DNA of 53,190 bases from positions 1 to 53,190 of the forward strand of contig JAJPIA010000055.1 of assembly GCA_021324975.1 (NCBI GenBank), in the 5' to 3' direction. The notes under the pieces are model-generated. The model was given only the letters and a program-made list of their open reading frames with translations, was not told the origin of the DNA and ran no database searches. This DNA comes from Bacillota bacterium. GTDB lineage: Bacteria > Sysuimicrobiota > Sysuimicrobiia > Sysuimicrobiales > Segetimicrobiaceae. A program made the translations under genes and the position numbers. This document shows positions 1 through 8,230 of the stretch, piece by piece (the first letter of the stretch is position 1; every line of letters begins with the position of its first letter).

Positions 1-111
1 ACGCTCGACACGGTCGCCATGACCGAGCTGATCCTGGACCGGCTCCGCAAGACGCCCAACAACCAGGGGTTCCTGCGCTCGATCATCAAGAACAGCGACG
101 CCGACAACTAG
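1..111 (+). CDS. rho: Transcription termination factor Rho, C-terminal 36 residues (partial)
   Basis: The window opens inside a reading frame that ends at a TAG. The visible tail contains TLDTVAMTELILDRLRKT followed by NNQGFL, which matches the usual C-terminus of the Rho hexameric RNA helicase (the helix with the M-E/T-L-LxDRLxKT pattern). Rho unwinds nascent RNA at rut sites and releases RNA polymerase. Only the end of the RecA-like motor domain is present, so no catalytic motif can be checked. The position next to rpmE supports the call, because rho-rpmE is a conserved pair in many bacteria. A small hairpin (AGCCC CGC GGGCT, 115-127) follows the stop. Confidence 0.85.
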   Translation, partial: TLDTVAMTELILDRLRKTPNNQGFLRSIIKNSDADN

Positions 112-330
112 AGAAGCCCCGCGGGCTCGCACGGACGACCGTCCTCGCGCGAGCGCGCCGGCGGACTGATGCGCTCGGGCGATCGTGCGCGCGGCGGTGC
201 CCCGGGGCCCGCGAGGCGCACGCGGCCGCGGCCACCCGGAGCGAGGAGGAACCCGCGTGCCCGGCCTGAAGAGATAATGCCGCAGACGTACACGACGCAC
301 ACGTCGCCCGTTCAACCCCGTTCAATCTAA
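112..330. other. Intergenic region after rho, no gene recognised
   Basis: About 300 bases separate rho from the next gene. I see no convincing coding sequence. There is a Shine-Dalgarno-like GAGGAGGA (243-250) followed by GTG and only five further codons before TAA (257-277), too short to claim. A direct repeat GTTCAA lies at 310-315 and 320-325. The right part contains the hairpin listed separately. Confidence 0.5.
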
Positions 331-360
331 CGTGACGCCGCGCATGCTGGCGGCGTCACG
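331..360. terminator. Perfect 11-bp inverted repeat, possible terminator
   Basis: CGTGACGCCGC and GCGGCGTCACG-type arms (331-341 and 350-360) form an 11-bp perfect stem around an 8-base loop. No T-run follows directly; a TTTTT occurs only at 391-395. The position between rho and the peptidase gene fits a transcript end or a protein-binding site. Both readings are inference. Confidence 0.4.
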
Positions 361-412
361 CCAGTGATCCCATCACACGGGTCAACGGAGTTTTTGTGTC
401 CAGGGAGGCGCG

Positions 413-1090
413 ATGACGCGGATCGTGTCCCGCGCGCTGGCGGTAATCGTTGCCATGACGCTGCTCGGCGCGGTCGTATGGGCGGGACGTCGCCTCGGCG
501 TGCAGGGACACACGACCGGGCCCGCGCCGGTGGCGGCCGTCGTGATCCACCTCGAGCCGGTGTCCCTGCCCGTTCCGGCGCCGCCGAGCGGCGCCGGAGA
601 TCATGCCGGCGATGGCGCGCCGGCGGGCGATCTCGCGCCCGCCCGCGCGGCGCGCGTGGCCGCGCCCCGCCCGCTCCACTGGCCGGCGCTCGGCCGGGTG
701 ACGTCGCGGTTCGGCTGGCGGATCCATCCCATCTTTCGGACGCGCGAATTCCACACCGGGTTGGACATCGCGACACGCTGGGGATCGCCCGTGCTTGCCG
801 CCAGGCGCGGCATCGTGCGGTTCGCGGGGTGGGCGTCGGGCTACGGGGAGATGATCGTGCTGGAGCACGCGCACGGCATGGAGACGAGGTACTCCCACCT
901 GTCACGGCTGCTGGTCAGGGTCGGTGAGCGGGTCGCCGAGGGGCAGCCGATCGGACAGATCGGCAGTACCGGGTGGAGCACCGGTCCCCACCTCTTCTTT
1001 GAGGTACGGCGAAACGGCGTGGCCGTGGATCCGGCACCGTACCTCGACCGATCCTCGGTGTCCCACGGCGGCCGTGGCGGCCGCACCTGA
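413..1090 (+). CDS. M23 (LytM) family protein, membrane-anchored, with an altered zinc site
   Basis: A 225-residue protein with one N-terminal hydrophobic segment (about residues 5-25), a Pro/Ala-rich linker and a C-terminal LytM/peptidase M23 domain (about 100-215). M23 enzymes are zinc endopeptidases that cut peptidoglycan cross-bridges. The first zinc motif is intact (HTGLD, His114 and Asp118), as are the catalytic-type His162 (YSHLS) and His193. The second histidine of the HxH motif is Phe195 (HLFFEV instead of HLHFEV), so one expected zinc ligand is missing. It may therefore be a non-catalytic activator like the EnvC/NlpD LytM proteins, or have altered metal binding. The start is chosen for the GGGAGGCG ribosome site just upstream. 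Confidence 0.85.
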   Translation: MTRIVSRALAVIVAMTLLGAVVWAGRRLGVQGHTTGPAPVAAVVIHLEPVSLPVPAPPSGAGDHAGDGAPAGDLAPARAARVAAPRPLHWPALGRVTSRFGWRIHPIFRTREFHTGLDIATRWGSPVLAARRGIVRFAGWASGYGEMIVLEHAHGMETRYSHLSRLLVRVGERVAEGQPIGQIGSTGWSTGPHLFFEVRRNGVAVDPAPYLDRSSVSHGGRGGRT

Positions 1091-1126
1091 GCCCGTCGGC
1101 ACGATCGACGCGGGCGAGGTGGTTGT

Positions 1127-1156
1127 TTGCGCCGCCGCGGCGGCGTGTGCTATAAT
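1127..1156 (+). promoter_or_regulatory. Sigma-70-type promoter of rpmE
   Basis: A perfect -10 TATAAT lies at 1151-1156 and a weak -35 TTGCGC at 1127-1132, with an 18-bp spacer. The spacer contains a perfect 14-bp palindrome (GCCGCCGCGGCGGC, 1131-1144), which could be a repressor site or chance in GC-rich DNA. The rpmE start codon is about 55 bases downstream. Confidence 0.65.
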
Positions 1157-1210
1157 TCGCTGGCCGCCGCAGACGATACCCGCGCGGCGGTATTCGAGGT
1201 GGCCGGTTCA

Positions 1211-1414
1211 ATGAAAAAAGGCATCCATCCGCAGTACCAGCAGACCATGGTGACGTGTGCCTGCGGCGAGACGTTCACGACCGGGTCGACGCGGGCCAAC
1301 ATCCGGGTCGAGATTTGCTCTAAGTGCCACCCATTCTACACGGGTCAGCGCAAGTTCGTGGACTCCGAGGGCCGCGTGCAGAAGTTCGCCAAGAGGTACG
1401 GCCTGCAGATCTGA
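1211..1414 (+). CDS. rpmE: 50S ribosomal protein L31 (zinc-binding type)
   Basis: A 67-residue protein beginning [10 protein letters not shown] and carrying the L31 zinc ribbon cysteines (CACGETF near residue 16 and [10 protein letters not shown] near residue 37). It belongs to the C+ form of L31 that holds zinc, and sits on the large subunit bridging to the small subunit. Length and sequence are typical. The start is the ATG preceded by GAGGTGG; the frame is open further upstream but that part has no L31 character. Its own promoter lies upstream and a strong hairpin terminator follows, so it is probably transcribed alone as well as by read-through. Confidence 0.97.
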   Translation: MKKGIHPQYQQTMVTCACGETFTTGSTRANIRVEICSKCHPFYTGQRKFVDSEGRVQKFAKRYGLQI

Positions 1415-1432
1415 TCGCGCGGAACGGCGCGG

Positions 1433-1471
1433 GCGCGGCGGGCGGGGAGTCACTGACCCCGCCCGCCGCGC
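1433..1471 (+). terminator. Strong intrinsic terminator after rpmE
   Basis: Two 15-base arms (1433-1447, GCGCGGCGGGCGGGG, and 1457-1471) are perfectly complementary around a 9-base loop. TGTGTT follows, a weak U-tract. It separates rpmE from the prfA promoter. Confidence 0.75.
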
Positions 1472-1484
1472 TGTGTTCCCGCGG

Positions 1485-1490
1485 TATAAT
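1485..1490 (+). promoter_or_regulatory. TATAAT -10 element of the prfA operon
   Basis: A consensus TATAAT occurs 25 bases before the prfA start codon, just after the rpmE terminator. No good -35 can be seen at 16-18 bp; that position falls in the terminator's right arm. Confidence 0.5.
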
Positions 1491-1515
1491 TGAGGCGGTC
1501 GAGGAGGCGGCTGGG

Positions 1516-2598
1516 GTGCGTCCGGAACTGGTCAACAGGCTCGCGACAATCGAGACGCGGTACGACGACTTGACGCGCCGCCTCGCGGATCCGGCCGTGT
1601 TCGGCGACCCGGCCCGGTATCAGGAGGTGGCCCGGGAGCACGCGGCCCTCCGCGACGTCATGGCGGCGTACGAGGAATACCGCCGCGTGGCGCGGGAAGC
1701 CGGCGAAGCCGCGGACCTGGCGAGGAACGGCGAGGACGAGGAATTGCGGGCGCTGGCGGCCGCGGAACGCGACACGCTGACCGAGCGGCAGCGCGCGCTG
1801 GAGCAGGATATCGAGCTGTTGCTGGTGCCGCGCGATCCCCGCGACGCGCGCAACGTCATCATCGAGATCCGGGCCGGCGCCGGCGGCGACGAGGCAGCGT
1901 TGTTCGCCGGCGATCTGTTTCGCATGTACGGGCGCTACGCGGAGCGGCACGGGTGGGGGTCGGAGGTCCTGTCGGCCAGTCCGACCGGCCTCGGCGGATT
2001 TCGGGAGGTCATCTTCGCGGTGCAGGGGCGGGGCGCCTACAGCCGGCTGAAGTATGAGAGCGGTGTCCACCGCGTTCAGCGCGTTCCGGTGACCGAGGCG
2101 AGCGGCCGGATCCACACGTCCACGGCGACGGTGGCGGTGCTCCCGGAAGCCGAGGAAGTCGACGTGGTCATCCGCCCGGAGGAGCTGCAAATCGATACGT
2201 ACCGCGCCGGCGGGGCCGGCGGGCAGAACGTGAACAAGGTAGAGACCGCGGTGCGCATCACGCACGTGCCGACCGGGATCGTCATCGCGTGCCAGGACGA
2301 GCGGTCGCAGCACCAAAATCGCGAAAAGGCGATGCGCATCCTGCGCGCCCACCTGCTGGAACGGGCGGTGGAACAGCAGAAATCCGAGATCGATGCGACG
2401 CGGCGGCGCCAGGTTGGCACCGGCGAACGCAGCGAGAAGATCAGGACGTACAACTTCCCGCAGGATCGCGTGACGGATCACCGGATCGGCAAGACGCTGC
2501 ACGACCTTCCCAGCATCCTCGACGGCGATCTCGACCCGCTCATCGACGCCCTGGCGGCCTCGGAGCGACTGGAGAGCCTGACGTCGGCGGGCGCGTGA
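1516..2598 (+). CDS. prfA: Peptide chain release factor 1
   Basis: A 360-residue class I release factor that reads UAA and UAG and triggers peptide release on the ribosome. The GGQ motif that enters the peptidyl-transferase centre is at residues 235-237 ([11 protein letters not shown]). The stop-codon-reading tripeptide is PVT at about 191-193 ([10 protein letters not shown]), which marks RF1 rather than RF2. The start is the GTG at 1516 because GAGGAGGCGG precedes it and the length then equals the usual RF1. The stop overlaps the start of prmC, the methyltransferase that modifies the GGQ glutamine, so the two are translationally coupled. Confidence 0.96.
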   Translation: MRPELVNRLATIETRYDDLTRRLADPAVFGDPARYQEVAREHAALRDVMAAYEEYRRVAREAGEAADLARNGEDEELRALAAAERDTLTERQRALEQDIELLLVPRDPRDARNVIIEIRAGAGGDEAALFAGDLFRMYGRYAERHGWGSEVLSASPTGLGGFREVIFAVQGRGAYSRLKYESGVHRVQRVPVTEASGRIHTSTATVAVLPEAEEVDVVIRPEELQIDTYRAGGAGGQNVNKVETAVRITHVPTGIVIACQDERSQHQNREKAMRILRAHLLERAVEQQKSEIDATRRRQVGTGERSEKIRTYNFPQDRVTDHRIGKTLHDLPSILDGDLDPLIDALAASERLESLTSAGA

Positions 2599-3545
2599 GC
2601 ACCACCTCAGGCGAGGCGCCTGCGTCCCACCTCGCCGCCGCGACGCCGGTCACCCGGCAGGCGGCTCTGGCGTCGGCCGCAGCTCGGCTGCGCGCGGCCG
2701 GCCTGGCTCCAGATGCGGCACGGCTCGAAGCCGAGGTACTGCTCCGGCATGCCGCGGGTCTGAGCCGGGAGGAGTTGTTCCTCCGTCCCGAGGACCCGAT
2801 CGATGAAGCCGCCGCACGCGCCTACGCCGCGCTGGTCGCGCAGCGCGCGGCCGGTCATCCCACGGCGTACCTCGTCGGCCACCGCGAGTTCTTCGGCATC
2901 GAGTTCTCGGTGGACCCGCGGGTGCTGATCCCACGGCCGGAAACCGAGCGTCTCGTCGAAGTCGTGTGCGAGGCCCTGCGCAACCGGCCGGCACCCGCCG
3001 CCGCCGATGTCGGCACAGGGAGCGGCGCCATCGCGGTCACCCTCGCGCGGCAACTGCCGGCGCTGCGCGTGATCGCGACGGATACGTCTGCCGGGGCGCT
3101 CCAGGTGGCGCAGCAGAACGCGGCGCGCGCCGGGGTCGCCGGGCGAATTTCGTGGGCGGAGGGTTCGGGCACCGCCCCGCTCGAGGGGCGCGTGCCGCCC
3201 GGCGGACTCGACGCCGTCGCCTCAAACCCGCCGTACATCCCCACCGCCGAGATCGCGGCGCTGCCCCTGGAAATCCGCGCGCACGAGCCCGCGGCCGCGC
3301 TGGACGGTGGTCCGGACGGTCTTGCGGTGCACCGCGAGATCGTGGCCGGGGCCGCGCGCTTCCTCCGCGCCGGGGGGGTGTTGGCGCTGGAGGTCGCGGC
3401 GCCCGGTGCGCAGGCTGGGGCGGTGTGCGCGTTGATCCGCGCGACCGGTCGGTACGAGGCGCCCTCGATCGTGGCCGACTACGCCGGAGCCGAGCGGGTG
3501 GTGCTGGCGGTGAGGGGGAGGGACGATGCGGATCCTCGGCGTTGA
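2595..3545 (+). CDS. prmC: Release factor glutamine methyltransferase
   Basis: A 316-residue HemK/PrmC-type enzyme that methylates the glutamine of the release-factor GGQ motif using S-adenosylmethionine. It has an N-terminal helical domain (about 15-100), the AdoMet-binding loop [10 protein letters not shown] and the hallmark NPPY motif (SNPPYIP) that holds the glutamine side chain. The start is a GTG forming a GTGA overlap with the prfA stop. The last 20 bases overlap tsaC, so the three genes form one operon. Confidence 0.94.
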   Translation: MSTTSGEAPASHLAAATPVTRQAALASAAARLRAAGLAPDAARLEAEVLLRHAAGLSREELFLRPEDPIDEAAARAYAALVAQRAAGHPTAYLVGHREFFGIEFSVDPRVLIPRPETERLVEVVCEALRNRPAPAAADVGTGSGAIAVTLARQLPALRVIATDTSAGALQVAQQNAARAGVAGRISWAEGSGTAPLEGRVPPGGLDAVASNPPYIPTAEIAALPLEIRAHEPAAALDGGPDGLAVHREIVAGAARFLRAGGVLALEVAAPGAQAGAVCALIRATGRYEAPSIVADYAGAERVVLAVRGRDDADPRR

Positions 3546-4170
3546 CCCGCGGAGCTCCGACGTGCCGCACGCGGCCACGAGGGCCCTCCTCGAGGGCGGG
3601 CTCGTGGCGTTTCCGACCGATACGTACTACGCGCTCGGGGCCGTCGCCACGAATGCCGGCGCGGTGGCCTGCGTGTTTGCCGCCAAACGCCGCGACGCGG
3701 CCGAACCGTTGCCCGTGCTCGTCGCCGATCAGGATCAGTGGCGCGTGGTGGCGGACGCGCTGCCCGAGGTCGCGCTGCGACTCGCCGAGCGGTTCTGGCC
3801 GGGTGCCTTGACGATCGTGTGCCGGCGCGCCCCCTACCTGCCGCCCGCACTGACGGGCGGCCGCGACACCATCGGCGTGCGACAACCGCGCAACCCGCTC
3901 GCCGTCGGACTCTGCCAGGCCGTGGGTGCGCCGCTTGTCGGGACGAGCGCGAACACGCACGGGCAGCCGGCCCCCGTCACAGCGGCGGAGGTGGCGCTGG
4001 ACCTCGGCGCCGCGGTCGACGTGATCCTCGACGGCGGCCGCTGCCCGGGGGCCCGTCCATCCACCGTCGTCGATGTCACGCAGACGCCTCCGAGGATCGT
4101 GCGTGCGGGGTTGATCGGCGCGGACGTGCTGCGGGAGATCCTGCCGGAGCTCCAACTCGCCGGCTCGTAG
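3526..4170 (+). CDS. tsaC: L-threonylcarbamoyladenylate synthase (Sua5/YrdC/TsaC family)
   Basis: A 214-residue YrdC-domain protein. The family makes threonylcarbamoyl-AMP from threonine, bicarbonate and ATP, the first step of the t6A37 modification in ANN-decoding tRNAs. Typical features are [12 protein letters not shown] near the N-terminus, the [13 protein letters not shown] stretch, and [13 protein letters not shown]. It has only the YrdC domain and lacks the C-terminal Sua5 extension. It overlaps prmC by 20 bases, a conserved neighbour relation in Bacillus-type genomes. Confidence 0.92.
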   Translation: MRILGVDPRSSDVPHAATRALLEGGLVAFPTDTYYALGAVATNAGAVACVFAAKRRDAAEPLPVLVADQDQWRVVADALPEVALRLAERFWPGALTIVCRRAPYLPPALTGGRDTIGVRQPRNPLAVGLCQAVGAPLVGTSANTHGQPAPVTAAEVALDLGAAVDVILDGGRCPGARPSTVVDVTQTPPRIVRAGLIGADVLREILPELQLAGS

Positions 4171-4199
4171 CGTCGCGGCAGGGCGGCGCCCGCGGCGGG

Positions 4200-4205
4200 C
4201 ATAAT
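4200..4205 (+). promoter_or_regulatory. Possible -10 element (CATAAT) before glyA
   Basis: CATAAT in an otherwise extremely GC-rich gap, 45 bases before the glyA start. No -35 is recognisable, so this is weak support for an internal promoter. Confidence 0.3.
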
Positions 4206-4250
4206 GAGGGAGGAGCGCGGCTGGTTGCGCAGACCGGAGGAGGCAGCGTG

Positions 4251-5507
4251 GTGACAGATCTCAAGCGCACGGATCCCGAGATCGCGGAGGCCATCGACCG
4301 CGACGTCGAGCGTCAGCGGTTCTACGTGAACCTTATCGCGTCGGAGAACTACGCGAGCCCGGCGGTGCTCGAAGCCCTCGGCAGCGTATTGACGAACAAG
4401 TACGCTGAGGGATATCCGGGGAAGCGGTACTACGGCGGCTGCGAGTTCGTGGACGTGGCGGAGCGCCTCGCGATCGACCGCGCGAAGGCGCTGTTCGGGG
4501 CCGAGCACGCGAACGTCCAGCCGCACGCGGGCGCGCAGGCGAACATGGCCGCGTACTTTGCGGTCATCAAGCCCGGCGATGCCATCCTGGCGATGAACCT
4601 GGCCCACGGTGGCCACCTGACGCACGGCAGCCCCGTGAACTTCTCCGGCCAGCTGTACCGCGTGATCCCGTACGGGGTGCGCCAGGATACCGAGCAGATC
4701 GACTACGACGACGTGGCCCGGCTGGCCCGCGAGCACCGTCCGCGCATCATCGTGTCCGGCGCGACGGCCTACTCGCGCACGTTCGACTTCCCCCGCATCC
4801 GCGCGATCTGCGACGAGGTCGGCGCCGTGATGATGGTCGACATGGCGCACTTCGCGGGGCTGGTCGCCGGCAAGGTGCATCCCGACCCCGTGCCCTACGC
4901 GGACATCGTCACCTCCACGACGCACAAGACCCTGCGGGGACCGCGCGGCGGGATGATTCTCTGCCGGAGCCAGCACGCCCAGGCGGTCGACAAAGCGGTC
5001 TTCCCGGGCCTGCAGGGCGGCCCGCTCATGCACTGCGTCGCCGCGAAGGCCGTCTGCTTCAAGGAAGCCGCCGGCCCCCAGTTCCGCGCGTACGCCGCTC
5101 AGATCGTGGAGAACGCGCGCGCCCTGGCGGACGAGATGCTGCGGCGCGGCTACCACGTCGTCTCCGGCGGGACGGACAATCACCTGGTCCTCGTCGACGT
5201 GCGCAGCCGGTCGCTCACCGGCCGAAAGGCAGAGCAGCTACTGGATCGCGCGCACATCGTGGTCAACAAGAACATGATTCCGTTCGATCCGGAGAAGCCG
5301 ATGACGACCAGCGGGATCCGCATCGGGACGCCGGCGATGACGACGCGTGGGATGGCCGCCCGGGAGATGCGCACCCTCGGCGGCTGGATCGATACCGTCC
5401 TCTCCGCGCCGGACGACCCTCGGGTGGCGGAGCGCGTCCGGGACGAGGTCCACGCGCTGTGCGCGTCGTTCCCGATCTATCCCGAGCCGGCGGAGGTCGC
5501 GGGGTAG
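4251..5507 (+). CDS. glyA: Serine hydroxymethyltransferase
   Basis: A 418-residue PLP enzyme that interconverts serine and glycine with tetrahydrofolate, the main source of one-carbon units. The PLP-binding lysine lies in [14 protein letters not shown] (about residue 226), and the N-terminal [15 protein letters not shown] and [15 protein letters not shown] blocks are canonical. Two adjacent GTG codons (4248 and 4251) could start it; the second sits at the better distance (8 bases) from GGAGGAGG. It is followed at 61 bases by upp, the same order as in Bacillus subtilis. Confidence 0.96.
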   Translation: MTDLKRTDPEIAEAIDRDVERQRFYVNLIASENYASPAVLEALGSVLTNKYAEGYPGKRYYGGCEFVDVAERLAIDRAKALFGAEHANVQPHAGAQANMAAYFAVIKPGDAILAMNLAHGGHLTHGSPVNFSGQLYRVIPYGVRQDTEQIDYDDVARLAREHRPRIIVSGATAYSRTFDFPRIRAICDEVGAVMMVDMAHFAGLVAGKVHPDPVPYADIVTSTTHKTLRGPRGGMILCRSQHAQAVDKAVFPGLQGGPLMHCVAAKAVCFKEAAGPQFRAYAAQIVENARALADEMLRRGYHVVSGGTDNHLVLVDVRSRSLTGRKAEQLLDRAHIVVNKNMIPFDPEKPMTTSGIRIGTPAMTTRGMAAREMRTLGGWIDTVLSAPDDPRVAERVRDEVHALCASFPIYPEPAEVAG

Positions 5508-5568
5508 AGCAACGGGAAGCGGCGGGCGGTCGCACGGCCCTCCGCACGGCGTCGCCGGAGGTCACCTG

Positions 5569-6198
5569 ATGGGGCAGGTCCGGGTCTTCAGCCACCCCCT
5601 GATTCAGCACAAGCTCACCATCCTGCGCGACGCGACGACCGGTCATAAAGAATTTCGAGAGCTGGTCGAGGAGATTGCGATGCTCATGGCGTTCGAAGCG
5701 ACCGGCGACCTCCCGGTCCAGGCCGTGGAGGTCACGACGCCCGTGGGCCCGGCGCGCGGCGCGACGATTGCCGGCCAGGAGCTCGCGGTGGTGCCGATTC
5801 TGCGGGCCGGGCTGGCGATGGAGACCGGCGTGCTGCGACTCATGCCGACGGCGCGGGTGGGGCACATCGGCATCTATCGCGACCCCGCGACGCTCCAGCC
5901 GCACACCTATTACTGCAAGCTCCCGCCCGATGTGGCGAGCCGGCAGGTGCTCGTCGTGGACCCCATGCTGGCGACCGGCGGCTCGGCGGTCGAATCGATC
6001 ACACTGCTCCGGCAACACGGGGCCAGGACGATCCGCCTCATGGTGCTCATCGCGGCGCCGGAGGGCATCCGCCGCCTGCACGCGGCGTACCCCGACGTCG
6101 CGGTGTACACCGCGGCGGTCGACGATCACCTGAACGACCACGGGTACATTGTGCCCGGGCTGGGTGACGCCGGCGACCGGCTGTACGGAACGCGGTGA
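5569..6198 (+). CDS. upp: Uracil phosphoribosyltransferase
   Basis: A 209-residue type I phosphoribosyltransferase that salvages uracil with PRPP to give UMP. The PRPP loop [13 protein letters not shown] is present, as are the family's start ([16 protein letters not shown]) and C-terminal uracil-binding segment ([16 protein letters not shown]). GGAGGT precedes the ATG at good spacing. The stop overlaps the start of the dCMP deaminase, tying two pyrimidine-salvage genes together. Confidence 0.96.
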   Translation: MGQVRVFSHPLIQHKLTILRDATTGHKEFRELVEEIAMLMAFEATGDLPVQAVEVTTPVGPARGATIAGQELAVVPILRAGLAMETGVLRLMPTARVGHIGIYRDPATLQPHTYYCKLPPDVASRQVLVVDPMLATGGSAVESITLLRQHGARTIRLMVLIAAPEGIRRLHAAYPDVAVYTAAVDDHLNDHGYIVPGLGDAGDRLYGTR

Positions 6199-6665
6199 TG
6201 GGCCGTCCTTCGTGGGACGTCTACTTCATGAGCCTGGCCCGGCTCGCGTCGACGCGATCCACGTGTCTCCGGCGGCGTGTGGGAGCGGTGATCGTCAAAG
6301 ACCGGATGGTGCTCAGCACCGGGTACAACGATACGCCGCGTGGAATGCGGAACTGCGGCGACGGCGGCTGTGAGCGGTGCCGGTCCGACGCCGTGCCGGG
6401 CACCTCCCTCGACACCTGCCTGTGCCTGCACGCGGAGCAGAACGCGATCATCCAGGCGGCCTACCACGGCGTCGGCATCGCGGGGGCGACGATCTATTCC
6501 ACCCACCAGCCGTGCCTCACGTGCGCGAAGATGATCGTGAACGCCGGGCTCGTACGGATCGTGTACGAGGAGCCGTATCCCGACGCGCTGGCCGAGCGGA
6601 TGCTGGGCGAAGGCGCCGTGGAGCTCGTACGGCTTGAGCCGGAGGCTGCGCGGGCCGCGGACTGA
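6198..6665 (+). CDS. comEB: Deoxycytidylate (dCMP) deaminase, ComEB type
   Basis: A 155-residue zinc-dependent cytidine/deoxycytidylate deaminase that converts dCMP to dUMP for thymidylate synthesis. The catalytic HAE motif (CLHAEQNAI) and the PCxxC zinc motif (QPCLTCAK) are complete, and RPSWDVYFMSLARLAS is the usual family N-terminus. The ATG shares bases with the upp stop (TGATG); a GTG three bases earlier is the alternative start. Confidence 0.92.
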   Translation: MGRPSWDVYFMSLARLASTRSTCLRRRVGAVIVKDRMVLSTGYNDTPRGMRNCGDGGCERCRSDAVPGTSLDTCLCLHAEQNAIIQAAYHGVGIAGATIYSTHQPCLTCAKMIVNAGLVRIVYEEPYPDALAERMLGEGAVELVRLEPEAARAAD

Positions 6666-6709
6666 CGGACGCGGGCGGCGCGGCGGCGCCCCAGGCGCTT
6701 CGCGTGGCG

Positions 6710-6738
6710 TTGTCGGGCCTCCCGGCGAGTGCTATAAT
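6710..6738 (+). promoter_or_regulatory. Sigma-70-type promoter of rplY
   Basis: TTGTCG (6710-6715), a 17-bp spacer and a perfect TATAAT (6733-6738). This is the best-formed promoter in the left part of the window. The rplY start is 79 bases further on, so the transcript has a leader of about 70 bases. Confidence 0.75.
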
Positions 6739-6817
6739 GGGCCGTCGTGGCGATGCCCCCCTCCGTGCGTGGCCGGGCCAGGCCGGCGCGGGGGCCCGGG
6801 ACGGGGAGGGTCTGACA

Positions 6818-7525
6818 ATGGATCGGATCAGCCTGAGCGCGCAGTCGCGCTCGGCGGTCGGTAAGAATGCGGTCAAGAAAGTCCGGCGGGACGGGCTCGT
6901 GCCCGCGGTGCTGTACGGGCGCGGGCGCGAACCCATCCCGCTGTCCGTGGGGCGCAAGGACCTGCTCGGGGCGCTCGCGACCGGCCGCAACGTGCTGATC
7001 GACCTACGGATCGCCCAGAATGGCGAGGAGCAATCCGACATCGTGATGATCACCGAAGTTCAGCGCGATCATCTGCGCCGCGACGTGCTCCACGTCGACC
7101 TTCACCAGATCAGCATGACCGAGGCGCTCGAGGTCGACGTCCCGGTCGCGCTCGTCGGGACTCCCGAGGGGGTGGCCGCGGGTGGGGGCGTGCTCGAGAT
7201 TCACCTGCGCGAGCTGACCGTCCGATGCCTGCCGGCGCAGATCCCCGACCGCATCACCGTCAACGTCGAATCCCTCGGTGTCGGCGCCTCGCTCCATGTT
7301 CGGGACATTCAGGTGGCCGAGGGCATCGAAGTCGTCACGCCGCCGGAGCGCGTGCTGGCCGCCGTCGTAGCCCCGGTCGAGGAAGTCGAGGCACCGGCCG
7401 CCGCGGCCGGCGAGGCGGAGGCGCAACCGGAGGTGGTGGGTCGCCCGGCGCCCGCGGAGGGCGAGGCCGCCCCCGCGACCGAAGCCAAGCCGGCGAAGCC
7501 AGAGAAGAGCGAGAAGAGGGAGTAG
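6818..7525 (+). CDS. rplY: 50S ribosomal protein L25 / general stress protein Ctc
   Basis: A 235-residue L25/TL5/CTC-family protein that binds 5S rRNA. The N-terminal L25 domain (residues 1-95; SAVGKNAVKKVRRDGLVPAV) and the C-terminal TL5 beta domain (about 100-190) are both present, followed by an Ala/Glu/Lys-rich low-complexity tail of about 45 residues. The start is the ATG after GGGGAGGG; the frame is open upstream but only from inside the promoter. pth follows, the classic ctc-pth order. Confidence 0.94.
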   Translation: MDRISLSAQSRSAVGKNAVKKVRRDGLVPAVLYGRGREPIPLSVGRKDLLGALATGRNVLIDLRIAQNGEEQSDIVMITEVQRDHLRRDVLHVDLHQISMTEALEVDVPVALVGTPEGVAAGGGVLEIHLRELTVRCLPAQIPDRITVNVESLGVGASLHVRDIQVAEGIEVVTPPERVLAAVVAPVEEVEAPAAAAGEAEAQPEVVGRPAPAEGEAAPATEAKPAKPEKSEKRE

Positions 7526-7569
7526 TCCGGCCGGAGCCCCGTGTCCGCGTCGATGTCGCATCAGCTACA

Positions 7570-7591
7570 GGAGGGCGCGTCCGCGCCCTCC
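7570..7591 (+). other. Perfect hairpin between rplY and pth
   Basis: GGAGGGCGCG (7570-7579) and CGCGCCCTCC (7582-7591) are complementary over 10 bases. The left arm contains a Shine-Dalgarno-like GGAGG that would be hidden in the stem but is too far from the pth ATG to serve it. No U-tract follows. It may be a partial terminator or an mRNA structure limiting pth expression. Confidence 0.5.
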
Positions 7592-7602
7592 GCGCTTGTA
7601 CC

Positions 7603-8193
7603 ATGATCCTCGTCGTGGGCCTTGGGAATCCCGGCCCCCGGTACCGCGGTACGCGGCACAACCTCGGCCGCGCCGCGGTGGAGCGGCTCGCAGCGGAGGT
7701 CGGGGTTCGCCTCCGCGACGACGGTTGGGCCCGCGCCGGGCGTGCGCGGCTGGGTCAGGCGACCGTGTTGCTGGCTGTCCCTGAGACCTACATGAACGAA
7801 AGCGGCGTGGCGGTGCGGGATCTCCTCCGCCGGCGCCGCCGGGGTCCAGCCGACCTGCTCGTCGTCTATGACGACCTGGACCTTCCGTTTGGGACCCTCC
7901 GGCTTCGCCCCGGGAACGGCGCTGGGGGGCACAATGGGATTCGCTCCATCATCGATCATCTGGGCACCGGCGCGTTTCCACGCGTGCGCATCGGCATCGG
8001 GCGGCCTCCGCGGGGTATCGACCCCGTGGACTACGTGCTCGCGCGATTCGCGCCCGAGGAGCGGGCGACCGCCGAGGACGCCGTCGCGCGCGCGGCGGAG
8101 GCGGTGGTCACCGTGGTGCGCGAGGGCCTGGAGACGGCCATGAACCGGTTCAACCGGCGCGCGGCGCCGCCGATCGCCGCGCCGCTCCCGTGA
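7603..8193 (+). CDS. pth: Peptidyl-tRNA hydrolase
   Basis: A 196-residue enzyme that recycles tRNA by cleaving peptidyl-tRNA released from stalled ribosomes. The catalytic histidine lies in GTRHNLG near residue 20. PETYMNESG, VVYDDLDLPFG and GGHNGIRSI are standard Pth motifs. The start is the ATG of MILVVGLGNPG. There is no Shine-Dalgarno sequence directly upstream; a stable hairpin occupies that stretch instead. Confidence 0.95.
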   Translation: MILVVGLGNPGPRYRGTRHNLGRAAVERLAAEVGVRLRDDGWARAGRARLGQATVLLAVPETYMNESGVAVRDLLRRRRRGPADLLVVYDDLDLPFGTLRLRPGNGAGGHNGIRSIIDHLGTGAFPRVRIGIGRPPRGIDPVDYVLARFAPEERATAEDAVARAAEAVVTVVREGLETAMNRFNRRAAPPIAAPLP

Positions 8194-8230
8194 CCGCGCC
8201 GGGGCGCCGCCCTACCGGTCCGGCGTTCGC

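Noticed and set aside
257-277. Five-codon frame after a good Shine-Dalgarno sequence, possible leader peptide
   Set aside because: Too short to separate from chance, and no attenuator structure with alternative pairing follows it.
4170-4250. GCCCG-CGG-CGGGC hairpin before glyA as a terminator
   Set aside because: The stem is only five base pairs with no U-tract, and the genes on both sides are commonly co-transcribed.
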